From: Amycolatopsis alba DSM 44262
GTDB taxonomy: Bacteria > Actinomycetota > Actinomycetes > Mycobacteriales > Pseudonocardiaceae
Length of the DNA stretch: 64,000 bases
Assembly (NCBI RefSeq): GCF_000384215.1
Contig: NZ_KB913032.1
Coordinates: forward strand, 5,633,602-5,697,601
Direction of reading: 5' to 3'
Below are positions 1 through 8,865 of this stretch, in pieces; positions within the stretch are counted from its first letter, which is position 1, and every line of letters begins with the position of its first letter. The notes below the pieces were generated by a model. The model saw only the letters and a list, made by a program, of their open reading frames with translations, did no database searches and was not told where the DNA came from. Both the position numbers and the translations under genes were made by a program.

Positions 1-2569
1 CGAACTGGCTGCGGACGACCTTCACGCCTTCAGGGGTGTTCACGCCGTAATCGAGGCTGACCGACGTCGGCCGCCGGGACGCGCCCGCGGTCGCGACCAC
101 GATCTGGCCGTCCGCGGGCTTCTCGGCGAGGGCGTACCAGTCGCTGCGCAGCCGCCCGGCCCGCGTCTCGGGGTCGAGGAAGCTGCTCCACATCGGGACC
201 TCGTCGGGTTTGAAACCGTGCGGAGGTTCCGCGAGGGGGTCCTTGTCGTCGATCGCGCGGGTGTGGAACCCGGTCTGCACGCGGCCGTTGTCCTGTTCCG
301 GATCGGGCAGCGGCGGCGGAGTCTGCCCGGCGGGCGGCTCCTCCTTCTTGACCGGCACCGTCCGTTGTTCGGGCTGGGCCCGCAGGATGCTGGTCGCGGC
401 GTCGCGTTCCACCATCACGTGGTCGGAGAGGTTGCAGCTCTTGCCGAACAGATGCCCGAAGTTCGCGGCGCCGAGGCTGTAGGAACCCTGCTGGTTGTGG
501 ATCGCCCACGCCATGCTGACGAACTCGCCCCCGGCCATCAGGCCACAGACGACCACCAGCGAGAGCGACCCGAGCCGCAGCGAGCGGCTCCGTCCTTCCT
601 GCGGTCCCGCCTGCTGGCCCGGCCGGTGCGCGCGGACGTTCTCCACGAACGCGTACACGCCGGATATCCCGGCCGCGACCAGCAGGATCGTCGACAGCGG
701 GAGCCCGCCGATCGACGGCGCCACCGCGGTCCACTGCACGCCGAGTTTCGAGACGAACCAGAACGAGTTGGGCCCGGTCGCGGCCAGTGCGCCGACCACG
801 AGCAGCCCGGCGAGGAACGCCGCCCGGTTCCGTCTCGACCGCAGCACCGTGGAACTGGTCGCCAGCGCGGTCAGCGCCGCCATGGCCGCGCCGACCGCGG
901 CGAACGCGCCGAAGTGATGCGTCCACTTGGTCGGGGTCAGCGCCAGCAGCAGGAAGAACAGCGCGACCGTGCCGATCAGGCGGCGGCTGGGGCCGAGCGC
1001 GGCGCCGGGGATCCGGCCGCGGCGCAGCAGCACCACCAGACAGGTCCCGGTGCACAGCAGCACCAGCAGGACGGGGAACCGGCGTGGTACCGATCCGTCC
1101 GGAAGGCTTTCGAAGAGCAACTGGTAGCGCGCGAGTTCCTGGAACCACGACAGGTTCGGGCCGACCAGCGTGCGGATCCGGGTCGCCTCCTGGACGGTGG
1201 CGAAGGTCTGGTCGGCGAACACCACGACCAGCACCAGCAGCCCGGCGGCCAGCACCGGCGCGAGCACCGGCAGCCAGCCGTTCTCGGCGCGCTGGCGGAC
1301 CAGTTTGAACAGCGGGCGGGCGGCGACCAGGAACGGTGCGACCGCGATCAGCCCGGTCGGCGTCGCGGCCAGGGTGAACCCGGCCGCGGTGAGACCGAGC
1401 GCCAGCGGCAGCAGGCGGCGCGTCACGAGGGCGCGTTCCACCGCGCAGATCGCCAGCAGCGAGCCCAGCGCGGCGACCGGTTCCGGCCGGACACCGTTGT
1501 TGAACGGCATCCACCAGACCAGGAAGACCGCGGCCGCGGCCCAGCCCGCCGCACGGCTCATCCGGACCTGGGTGCCCAGCCGCGGCATGACCTCACGGCT
1601 GATCAGCAGCCAGCTCAGCACCCCGAGCAGGAACGACGGGAGCCGGATCCACGGCGGCACCGTGCTGACGTGCGCCATCAGCTGATAGACGTGGTAGAAC
1701 CAGCCGAACGGGGCCTCGGCGACGCCGAACCAGCGGTGGTAGTTGGTGAGATAGCCGGTTTCCTCGGCCACTCTGGACATCGTGAGGATGTAGCCGTCGT
1801 CGGAGGTGACCGGGCCGATGAAGACCCACGCGCCGAGCGCGATGATCACCGTCGCGTCGCGGGCGGTCAGCCGCCACCAGCCGACCGGCGCCCAGCGCGG
1901 CGCGCGGCGGGCGAAGCCGGAGTCCATCCGCCACACCGCGATCAGGCAGCCGATGAACGACAGCGCCGCGATCACGCCGATGATCCACTTCAGCAGGGTC
2001 GGCGAGGTCTGGTAGCGGGTGTCCGGGACGACCGAGACGTGCAGGCCGTCGATCGGGTCCTTGCCCGCGTTGATCGAGGAGTAGATCCCGACCAGCCGCG
2101 GCCGGACGTCGCCCTCGGCGTGGAACACCACTGTCTCGGCGACGGTCAGCGTCATCTGGTTCGCGTCGGCCCGGAGCTTGATATCGCATTTGTCCTGTGA
2201 CGCTGACTGAGGAGGAAGCGGCTGCTGCACGATCTGCTGGCCCTGGCTGGAGGCGAGCAGCACGCCGTTGTCGATGCGCAGCTGCAGGCCGACACCCTTG
2301 CCCGCGCGCGGATCGGTACGGCCGTCGGGCACGGTGGAGAACAACAGTGCCTGGCCCTGCGAACGCGCGTCCAGTGACCGGACGGTCGTGCACGGCAGAT
2401 CGACGCGCAGATCCTGGGCCCAGTACCCGGTCAAGGGCGCGTTGACGGAGCGGGTGTCGCCGCCCGTTGGCCAGACGACCTCCGCTGTGTCCTGCACCAC
2501 CGGCAGGAAGGGGAAAGCCAACGCGCACAAGGCGGAGAGCAACCCCAGCGTGACCGCGATCAAACGCAT
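1..2569 (-). CDS. Emb-family arabinosyltransferase (partial, C-terminus beyond left edge)
   Basis: Integral membrane GT-C glycosyltransferase of the EmbA/B/C type, which adds arabinofuranose from decaprenyl-phosphoarabinose to cell-wall arabinan. Only the first 856 residues are visible; Emb proteins usually have 1050–1100, so the end, including the C-terminal carbohydrate-binding domain, is missing. Visible in order: an N-terminal membrane segment, an extracytoplasmic domain (about residues 30–190), then a long run of hydrophobic segments. The acidic pair D257-D258 in the sequence GPVTSDDGYILTMSR matches the GT-C aspartate motif of the family. The ATG at 2569 begins MRLIAVTLGLL. It lies 33 bp behind cobK on the same strand and may be co-transcribed with it. 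Which of embA, embB or embC it equals cannot be decided here. Confidence 0.88.
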   Translation of the reverse strand, partial: MRLIAVTLGLLSALCALAFPFLPVVQDTAEVVWPTGGDTRSVNAPLTGYWAQDLRVDLPCTTVRSLDARSQGQALLFSTVPDGRTDPRAGKGVGLQLRIDNGVLLASSQGQQIVQQPLPPQSASQDKCDIKLRADANQMTLTVAETVVFHAEGDVRPRLVGIYSSINAGKDPIDGLHVSVVPDTRYQTSPTLLKWIIGVIAALSFIGCLIAVWRMDSGFARRAPRWAPVGWWRLTARDATVIIALGAWVFIGPVTSDDGYILTMSRVAEETGYLTNYHRWFGVAEAPFGWFYHVYQLMAHVSTVPPWIRLPSFLLGVLSWLLISREVMPRLGTQVRMSRAAGWAAAAVFLVWWMPFNNGVRPEPVAALGSLLAICAVERALVTRRLLPLALGLTAAGFTLAATPTGLIAVAPFLVAARPLFKLVRQRAENGWLPVLAPVLAAGLLVLVVVFADQTFATVQEATRIRTLVGPNLSWFQELARYQLLFESLPDGSVPRRFPVLLVLLCTGTCLVVLLRRGRIPGAALGPSRRLIGTVALFFLLLALTPTKWTHHFGAFAAVGAAMAALTALATSSTVLRSRRNRAAFLAGLLVVGALAATGPNSFWFVSKLGVQWTAVAPSIGGLPLSTILLVAAGISGVYAFVENVRAHRPGQQAGPQEGRSRSLRLGSLSLVVVCGLMAGGEFVSMAWAIHNQQGSYSLGAANFGHLFGKSCNLSDHVMVERDAATSILRAQPEQRTVPVKKEEPPAGQTPPPLPDPEQDNGRVQTGFHTRAIDDKDPLAEPPHGFKPDEVPMWSSFLDPETRAGRLRSDWYALAEKPADGQIVVATAGASRRPTSVSLDYGVNTPEGVKVVRSQF

Positions 2570-2602
2570 CGGCGCAACGCTAACGGGTCTGGTCCGAACG
2601 GC

Positions 2603-3346
2603 TTACGCAGGGCTGCCCTTCGTCGCGGCGCCGATCCAGGTTAAGGCATCCTGAACTGTCGTCACGCTGGCCGTTTCGGGCCGCCGCGGGCGCCGGACGA
2701 CGACCACCGGAAGGCCGAGGTCGCGGGCCGCGGTGAGTTTCGCGGCGGTCATCGCGCCGCCGCTGTCCTTGGTGACGAGCACCCGGACGTCGTGCCGCTC
2801 CATGAGCGCGCGTTCCTTCTCCACCGTGTACGGCCCGCGGTCGAGCAGGAGTTCGTGCCGCCGGGGGAGCGGTACCTCGGGCGGATCGACGCAGCGGATC
2901 AGGAACCAGAGCTCCAGCCCGGCGAAGGCGTCGAGACCTTGACGTCCGCTGGTGAGGAACACGCGCTCGCCGAGCGCTGGGAGCAGCCGCGCGGCGTGGC
3001 CGAGGTCGTCGGCCCAGCGCCAGGTGTCGCCGGGCTGTTCGGTCCAGCCGGGCCGGGCCAGCCTCAGCAACGGAATGTCTGTCGAGCGGGCGGCTTCGGC
3101 CGCGTTGGCGCCGATGCGTTCGGCGAAGGGATGGGTGGCGTCGATCACCGCGTCGACGTCGTTCTCGGTCAGCCAGCGCGCGAGACCTTCCGGGCCGCCG
3201 AAGCCGCCGACGCGCACTTCGCCGTCGGGCAGTTTCGGGCGCGCGACGCGGCCCGCCAACGACGACACGACGTGTTCGCCCTGGTCGCCCAACGCTTTCG
3301 CGAGTTCCCGCGCTTCGCCGGTGCCGCCCAGGATCAGCAGCGTCAT
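2603..3346 (-). CDS. cobK: precorrin-6A reductase CobK
   Basis: NADPH-dependent reductase of the macrocycle in the aerobic cobalamin pathway (precorrin-6A to 6B). It has 247 residues, the usual family length. The N-terminus MTLLILGGTGEARELAKAL carries the GGTGEAR nucleotide-binding loop typical of CobK/CbiJ, followed by IDATHPFAERI, another family signature. The ATG at 3346 overlaps the stop of the upstream oxidoreductase gene by 4 bp (ATGA), so translation is probably coupled. It belongs to the minus-strand operon cobL-cobM-oxidoreductase-cobK. Confidence 0.95.
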   Translation of the reverse strand: MTLLILGGTGEARELAKALGDQGEHVVSSLAGRVARPKLPDGEVRVGGFGGPEGLARWLTENDVDAVIDATHPFAERIGANAAEAARSTDIPLLRLARPGWTEQPGDTWRWADDLGHAARLLPALGERVFLTSGRQGLDAFAGLELWFLIRCVDPPEVPLPRRHELLLDRGPYTVEKERALMERHDVRVLVTKDSGGAMTAAKLTAARDLGLPVVVVRRPRRPETASVTTVQDALTWIGAATKGSPA

Positions 3347-4338
3347 CGGGCCACGGCCGCGCGCCACCGTTCCAGCGTGCGCAGGTTGGCGAGCGTCTCT
3401 GCCCAGGTGAGTTCGGGTGCCTGCCGGTCGGCGAGATGCGTGGCGACGTGATCGGCCTCGCGAGAGAAGAGGCCTTGAGTCGCTTCGACCTCGATCACCT
3501 CGGGCTCGCCGCCCTCCGGCGTGAGGACGATCCGCGAGGTCTTCGGCTTGCGCATTTCGTGGATCCACGCCGGTTTCGGCACATACAGCTGCCCTTGCGA
3601 GCCGTACACGCGGATGTGGTCGTCCTGCGTCAGCTGGAACCCGCAGGACAGCTGCGCGATGATCCCGCCCGGCAACCGCAGCAGCCCGGACGCGAATTCG
3701 TCGACGCCGTTCGCGTCGAGCCTCGCCATCCCGAGCACCTCTTCGGGCTCGACGACGGCCTGCCCGGTCGCCGCCTGCGAGACCAGCCGCGCGAGCGAGG
3801 TGCAGTAACAGCCGACGTCGAAGATCCCGCCGCCGCCCAGCGCGGGGTCGGTGAGCCGGGGCACGGCGAAGTTGTAGCTGAAGGCGACGTCCACCGCGCG
3901 GACCTCGCCGATGGCGCCGCACGAGATCAGCTCGGCCAGCCGCCGGATCTGCGGGTGCAGCCGGTACATGAACGCCTCCATGAGGAAGACGTCGTTGACG
4001 CGGGCCGCCTCGATGACCTTTTCGGCCTCACTGACCGAAACGGTCAGCGGTTTCTCGCACAGGACGTGCTTGCCCGCCTCGGCCGCGCGGATCGCCCACT
4101 CGCCGTGCATCGGATGCGGCGTCGAGATGTAGACCGCGTCGACGTCCGGGTCCGCGAGCAGATCCTCATAGGAGCCATAGCATTTCGGGATCTCGAAGCG
4201 GTTCGCGAACTCGGCCGCCCGGTCACCGGATCGCGCGGCGACGGCCTCCAGGACACCGTGCTTGCTCTCTTCGACCCCCGCCGCGAACTCGGCGGCGATG
4301 GTCCCGGCGGCCAGCAGGCCCCAGCGTAGATTCTTCAC
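3343..4338 (-). CDS. Gfo/Idh/MocA-family NAD(P)-dependent oxidoreductase
   Basis: A 331-residue cytoplasmic dehydrogenase with an N-terminal Rossmann domain (about residues 4–120) and a C-terminal GFO/IDH/MocA alpha/beta domain. CEKPLTVSV carries the E-K-P motif, whose lysine is catalytic in this family. The GTG start at 4338 overlaps the cobM stop by 4 bp (GTGA), and the stop overlaps the cobK start by 4 bp, so it is translationally locked into a cobalamin operon. The family mostly oxidises sugars or reduces biliverdin-like compounds; the substrate here is unknown. No step of the standard cobalamin pathway is assigned to it. Confidence 0.85.
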   Translation of the reverse strand: MKNLRWGLLAAGTIAAEFAAGVEESKHGVLEAVAARSGDRAAEFANRFEIPKCYGSYEDLLADPDVDAVYISTPHPMHGEWAIRAAEAGKHVLCEKPLTVSVSEAEKVIEAARVNDVFLMEAFMYRLHPQIRRLAELISCGAIGEVRAVDVAFSYNFAVPRLTDPALGGGGIFDVGCYCTSLARLVSQAATGQAVVEPEEVLGMARLDANGVDEFASGLLRLPGGIIAQLSCGFQLTQDDHIRVYGSQGQLYVPKPAWIHEMRKPKTSRIVLTPEGGEPEVIEVEATQGLFSREADHVATHLADRQAPELTWAETLANLRTLERWRAAVAR

Positions 4339-5096
4339 AAGGACTCCGGTTGACTTGCGCGATCACGGGTGGCCGAATACAGGAAGCTGTCGGGAAACCC
4401 TTCTGCCGCAAGTACTTCTCCGACGAAGATCATCGCGGCCCGGCTGATCCCGGCTTCGCGGGACTGGGCGGCGATGGTACCGAGCGTGCCGCGCAGCACC
4501 TGCTCACCCGGCTGACTCGCCAGCGCCACCACCGCCGCCGGGCAGTCTTCCCGATAAAAGGGCCGCAATTCGTCGACTACCTGCTCGATCCGGTTGATCG
4601 CCAGATGCAGCGCGAGGGTGGTGCCGGTGCGCGCGAAGTTCGCCAGCGTCTCACCCGGTGGCATGGCCGTGGACCGGGCCTGCGCCCGCGTGATGACCAG
4701 GCTCTGGCCGACTTCGGGCACGGTCAGTTCGCGGTTGAGCAGCGCGGCCGCGGCGGCGAACGCGGGGACGCCGGGGGTGACGTCGTAGGGAACGCCGGCC
4801 GCGTCGAGGCGGCGCATCTGCTCGGCGACAGCGCTGTAGATCGACGGATCGCCCGAGCACAGCCGCGCGATCTCGTGGCCGTTCCCGTGGGCCTCGACCA
4901 TGCGCTCGACGATCGAGGGCAGGTCGAGGTTCGCGGTGTCGATGAGGACCGCGCCGTCCGGGCAGTACTCAAGGAGCGCCGTCGGCGTCATGCTGCCGGG
5001 GTACAGGCAGGTTCCGCAGCGGCCGAGCAGGTCACGCCCCCGCACGGTGATGAGGTCGGCGGCGCCGGGGCCCGCGCCGATGAAGTGCACTGTCAA
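4335..5096 (-). CDS. cobM: precorrin-4 C11-methyltransferase CobM
   Basis: SAM-dependent tetrapyrrole methyltransferase that methylates C11 of precorrin-4, giving precorrin-5. It has 253 residues. MTVHFIGAGPGAADLITVRG is the family N-terminus, followed by CLYPGSM and the CSGDPSIYSA loop. I chose the TTG at 5096: it overlaps the cobL stop as TTGA, a GGAG stands 6 nt upstream, and it restores the usual MTVHFIGAG beginning. A GTG at 5090 (MHFIGAG) is the alternative, with poorer spacing. Downstream it overlaps the oxidoreductase gene by 4 bp. Confidence 0.94.
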   Translation of the reverse strand: MTVHFIGAGPGAADLITVRGRDLLGRCGTCLYPGSMTPTALLEYCPDGAVLIDTANLDLPSIVERMVEAHGNGHEIARLCSGDPSIYSAVAEQMRRLDAAGVPYDVTPGVPAFAAAAALLNRELTVPEVGQSLVITRAQARSTAMPPGETLANFARTGTTLALHLAINRIEQVVDELRPFYREDCPAAVVALASQPGEQVLRGTLGTIAAQSREAGISRAAMIFVGEVLAAEGFPDSFLYSATRDRASQPESL

Positions 5097-6229
5097 GGCA
5101 TGCTCCACTGTGTGACGGCTCGCGCCGGGGTCCAGCCGGTGAATCCGCCCAGCGGCGCCGCCTGCTCGACGCCGACGCGGATCAGCTCGCCGCCGTGTTC
5201 GGTGTACGCGCGGGCCAGGGCCTGTTCGGATTCGAGGGTCACGCCGTGCGCGACGATCCGCGCGCCGGTCGCCAGGCAGGCGTCCAGGACACCGGGCACG
5301 GTCAGCCCGCCACCGATGAAGATCGCGTGAGGCCTGGTCAGTCCTTCGAGTGCGTCCGGCGCGGCACCGATCACCACGTCGAGTTCCGGGACACCGAGCG
5401 CGTGCGCGTTCCGGGTGATCCGGGCGACCCGCTCCGGTGAGCGTTCGAGGGCGATCGCCCGGTTCAGCGGATGCACGCGGGACCACTCGATCCCGACGCT
5501 GCCCGCGCCCGCGCCGACGTCCCACAGCAGCTCGCCGGGCGACGGCGCGAGCCTGGCCAGCGCGGACGCGCGCAGGTCACGTTTGGTGAGCTGGCCGTCG
5601 TGTTCGAAGGCGTCGTCCGGCAGACCGGTCAGCGGCAGCGCGGGACCGTCGGCGTCGATGGCGAACACGGTCAGCGTGCCGGGCCCGATCCGCTCCTCGG
5701 GGCCGCCGAGATCGGACAGCGCGGTGACACGGCTTTTCTCGTACCGGCGGGCTTTGAGCAGGTCGAGCAGGTCTTCGGCGTTCGCGCCGAGGACGAGGAT
5801 CTTCCGGCCGGGCGCCAGCGCCCGGTTCACCCGGCCGATCGCGCGGCCGACGACCGTGACCACCTCGGTCTCCTCGGCCGACCAGCCGAGCCTCGCTCGC
5901 GCGAGCGTCACCGAGGAGAGCGCGGGCAGGACCTCGACGTCGTGGCCGCGCTGGATCAGCGTCGTCCCGATACCGGACAGGAGCGGATCGCCGCTGGCCA
6001 GCACGCAGACGCCGCTTCGGCCCGCGAGGAAGTCGTCCAGGGCGGGCAGGAGCGGGCTGGGCCACGGTTCGGCTTTCACTCCGGCCGGCAGGTACGCGAG
6101 CTGGCGCGGGGCGCCGACGACGACGTCCGCGCGCAGCACCGCTTCTCTGGCCTGCGCGGACAGGCCGGACCAGCCATCGGCCCCGATCCCGACCACCGTC
6201 AGGGGTGATTTTTCGCGCACCTCGGTCAC
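5093..6229 (-). CDS. cobL: precorrin-6Y C5,15-methyltransferase (decarboxylating) CobL
   Basis: Bifunctional enzyme that methylates C5 and C15 of precorrin-6B and removes a carboxyl group, giving precorrin-8. The 378 residues comprise a CbiE-like tetrapyrrole methylase domain (about 10–200, with LASGDPLLSG) and a CbiT-like class I methyltransferase domain whose SAM loop reads WDVGAGAGSVGIEWSR. The GTG at 6229 (MTEVREKSPL) is the chosen start; a GTG at 6220 is possible. First gene of the minus-strand cob operon, divergent from the chelatase gene across only 60 bp, so the promoters must be compact or overlapping. Confidence 0.95.
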   Translation of the reverse strand: MTEVREKSPLTVVGIGADGWSGLSAQAREAVLRADVVVGAPRQLAYLPAGVKAEPWPSPLLPALDDFLAGRSGVCVLASGDPLLSGIGTTLIQRGHDVEVLPALSSVTLARARLGWSAEETEVVTVVGRAIGRVNRALAPGRKILVLGANAEDLLDLLKARRYEKSRVTALSDLGGPEERIGPGTLTVFAIDADGPALPLTGLPDDAFEHDGQLTKRDLRASALARLAPSPGELLWDVGAGAGSVGIEWSRVHPLNRAIALERSPERVARITRNAHALGVPELDVVIGAAPDALEGLTRPHAIFIGGGLTVPGVLDACLATGARIVAHGVTLESEQALARAYTEHGGELIRVGVEQAAPLGGFTGWTPARAVTQWSMP

Positions 6230-6289
6230 GCTAGACGACGGAATTCCTATGCGATGATCGGCTGGAGGTCGTCTACGACGAGGAGAGCT

Positions 6290-8251
6290 GTGAAGCCGTA
6301 CCCGTTCACCGCCGTTGTGGGGATGTCGGATCTGCGCCTGGCGCTGGTGCTTTCCTCCATCTCGCCCGCCGTCGGCGGGGTGCTCGTGCGCGGGGAGAAG
6401 GGCACGGCGAAATCCACGATGGTCCGGGCGCTGGCCGGTCTGCTGCCCGGCGTCGACGTCGTGGACGCGTGCCGGTTCTCCTGCGACCCCGTCGAACCCG
6501 ACCCGGCCTGCCCGGACGGCCCGCACGCCGAGGGCTCGGCCGCGCACCGCCGTCCCGCGCGGCTGGTGGAACTGCCGGTGGGCGCGGCGGAGGACCGCGT
6601 GATCGGCTCGCTGAACCTGGAGCGCGCGCTCGCCGACGGCGTCACCGATTTCCAGCCCGGCCTGCTCGCGGCCGCGCATCGCGGGCTGCTGTACGTGGAC
6701 GAGGTCAACCTCCTGCACGACCACCTGGTCGACACGCTGCTCGACGCCGCCGCCATGGGCCGCGCGACCGTCGAACGCGAGGGTGTCTCGGTGTCGCACG
6801 CCGCCCGGTTCGTCCTGATCGGCACGATGAACCCCGAGGAAGGCGAACTGCGCCCGCAGCTGCTGGACCGCTTCGGGCTCACCGTCGAGGTCGCGTCCAG
6901 CCGGGATCCTGAACTGCGCGTCGAGGTCGTCCGGCGGCGGCTCGCCTACGAGGCGGATCCCGACGGTTTCGCCGGCCAGTACGCCGCGGCCGACGCCGAA
7001 CTGGCGGCCGACATCGAGGCGGCACAACGACTTCTGCCGTCGGTCAAGCTGCCGGACGACGCGCTGCGGCAGATCGCCGAGGTCTGTGCCTCGTTCGAGG
7101 TCGACGGTATGCGCGCGGACATCGTGACCGCGCGGACCGCGGTCGCGCACGCCGCCTGGGCCGGGCGGACCGAGGTGACCACCGAGGACGTCCGGGTCGC
7201 GGCCCGGCTCGCGCTGCCGCACCGCCGTCGCCGCAATCCCTTCGACGCGCCAGGAATCTCCGAGGAGCAGCTGGAGCAGGCGTTGCAGGACGCCGAGCCT
7301 GAAGGTCCCGGCCCGGAAGACGACGGCCCTGGCTCGGGCACCCCGCCGCCCCCCTCAGAGGGCGAAGCTCCGTCGTCGGAAGGCGCCCAGGAACCCTCGG
7401 GCGGGGGCCAGAGCGGCGGTGACCAGAAGCCGGTCGGCGCCGGGGAAGCCTTTCGTGCCAGGCGTTTCGAGGTGAAGGGCACCGGTGAGGGCGCCGCCGG
7501 GCGGCGGTCCCGCGCGATCACCGACAACGGGCGGACCATCGGCGTCCAGCCCGCCGGGACCAAGGACGGGCATCCGCATCTGCTCGCGACCGTGCGCGCG
7601 GCCGCGCCGCACCAGCGGTCCCGCGGCCGCAGCGGCGCCGGGCTCGTGGTGCGGCCGCAGGATCTGCGCTTCGCCCGGCGTGAGGGACGCGAAGGCAACC
7701 TCGTGCTGTTCTGCGTCGATGCGTCCGGCTCGATGGGCGCGCGTCAGCGGATGCGCGAGGTCAAGACCGCCGTTCTGTCCTTGCTGCTCGACGCCTACCA
7801 GCGCCGCGACAAGGTGGGCCTGGTGACCTTCCGCGCCTCCGGTGCCGAACTCGCGCTTCCGCCGACCATCAGCGTCGACGCCGCCGCGTCCCGTTTGGAC
7901 GGTCTCGCGACTGGTGGCCGCACGCCGCTGGCCGAGGGACTCCTCGAAGCGGCACGGGTGCTGCGGATCGAAGCGGTCCGGGATCCGCTGCGACGTCCGC
8001 TGCTCGTCGTCGTCACCGACGGCCGGGCGACCAGCGGCGCCGACGCCGTCCAGCGGGCACAGCAGGCGGCCGGTTTGCTGGCCGGGAACGTGACGTCGGT
8101 CGTGATGGACTGTGAGAGCGGCAAAATGCGCCTCGGGCTCGCCGCGGACCTCGCGGAACACCTTGGCGCGGAACATGTCCCGGTCACCGAGGTCGCCGCC
8201 GACACGCTCGCGGGTGCCGTCCGCACGCGGATCTCCGGGAGGGCCGCGTAA
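6290..8251 (+). CDS. fused chelatase I/D subunit (AAA ATPase plus VWA domain), probable cobaltochelatase partner
   Basis: Motor subunit of a class I metal chelatase, 653 residues. The N-terminal AAA+ module has a Walker A (GEKGTAKST, 35–43) and a Walker B region (LLYVDEVNLL). A proline/glutamate/glycine-rich linker follows (about 340–400), then a C-terminal VWA domain with the MIDAS motif D477-ASGSMG. This is the BchI/ChlI plus BchD/ChlD arrangement on one chain. In actinobacteria such proteins are thought to work with CobN to insert cobalt; cobN is not in this window. GAGGAG lies just upstream of the GTG at 6290, which fixes the start. Its TAA overlaps the cobO ATG by 1 nt. Confidence 0.9.
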   Translation: MKPYPFTAVVGMSDLRLALVLSSISPAVGGVLVRGEKGTAKSTMVRALAGLLPGVDVVDACRFSCDPVEPDPACPDGPHAEGSAAHRRPARLVELPVGAAEDRVIGSLNLERALADGVTDFQPGLLAAAHRGLLYVDEVNLLHDHLVDTLLDAAAMGRATVEREGVSVSHAARFVLIGTMNPEEGELRPQLLDRFGLTVEVASSRDPELRVEVVRRRLAYEADPDGFAGQYAAADAELAADIEAAQRLLPSVKLPDDALRQIAEVCASFEVDGMRADIVTARTAVAHAAWAGRTEVTTEDVRVAARLALPHRRRRNPFDAPGISEEQLEQALQDAEPEGPGPEDDGPGSGTPPPPSEGEAPSSEGAQEPSGGGQSGGDQKPVGAGEAFRARRFEVKGTGEGAAGRRSRAITDNGRTIGVQPAGTKDGHPHLLATVRAAAPHQRSRGRSGAGLVVRPQDLRFARREGREGNLVLFCVDASGSMGARQRMREVKTAVLSLLLDAYQRRDKVGLVTFRASGAELALPPTISVDAAASRLDGLATGGRTPLAEGLLEAARVLRIEAVRDPLRRPLLVVVTDGRATSGADAVQRAQQAAGLLAGNVTSVVMDCESGKMRLGLAADLAEHLGAEHVPVTEVAADTLAGAVRTRISGRAA

Positions 8252-8865
8252 TGCCACAGGGCAAACCGGAAACGGTGCCGAACGACGGTCTCACCACCCG
8301 TCAGCGTCGCAACCGTCCCTTGCTCGCCGTGCACACCGGCGAGATGAAGGGGAAATCCACGGCCGCGTTCGGGATGGCGTTGCGGGCGTGGAACCAGGGC
8401 TGGTCGATCGGCGTGTTCCAGTTCGTGAAATCGGCGAAATGGCGGGTCGGCGAGGAAGCCGCGTTCCGCGCGCTCGGCAAGCTGCACGAGGACACCGGCC
8501 AGGGCGGCGCTGTCGAGTGGCACAAGATGGGCGAGGGCTGGAGCTGGGCGCGCAAGGCCGGGTCCGACGAGGATCACGCCGCCAACGCCCGCGAGGGCTG
8601 GGCCGAGATCAAACGCCGTCTCTCCGCCGAAACCCACGACTTCTACGTCCTCGACGAGTTCAGCTACCTGCTGAAATGGGGCTGGCTCGAAGTGGACGAC
8701 GTCGTCTCCACGCTGACCGCGCGTCCAGGGCACCAGCATGTCGTGATCACCGGCCGGTACGCGCCGCCGGAGCTGATCGAGGCCGCGGACCTGGTCACCG
8801 AGATGACCAAGGTGAAGCATCCGATGGACGCCGGGCAAAAAGGCCAGCGGGGCATCGAATGGTGA
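8251..8865 (+). CDS. cobO: cob(I)yrinic acid a,c-diamide adenosyltransferase CobO
   Basis: ATP:corrinoid adenosyltransferase of the CobA/CobO/BtuR family, which makes the Co-adenosyl bond. The 204 residues show the P-loop G30-EMKGKST and the family phrases VFQFVKSAKW, VLDEFSYLLKWGW and VITGRYAPPELIEAADLVTEM. It starts within the chelatase stop codon (TAATG) and ends inside the cobB start, so the three genes are coupled. Confidence 0.97.
   Translation: MPQGKPETVPNDGLTTRQRRNRPLLAVHTGEMKGKSTAAFGMALRAWNQGWSIGVFQFVKSAKWRVGEEAAFRALGKLHEDTGQGGAVEWHKMGEGWSWARKAGSDEDHAANAREGWAEIKRRLSAETHDFYVLDEFSYLLKWGWLEVDDVVSTLTARPGHQHVVITGRYAPPELIEAADLVTEMTKVKHPMDAGQKGQRGIEW

Noticed and set aside
218..2200. 660-residue open frame on the plus strand, and 494- and 311-residue minus frames over 1–2.5 kb
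   Set aside because: Compositionally odd shadows of the emb gene, whose own frame is open from 2569 to the window edge and has the GT-C motif.
6230..6289. Cobalamin riboswitch in front of cobL or the chelatase gene
   Set aside because: Only 60 bp are available and none of the aptamer blocks are present on either strand.
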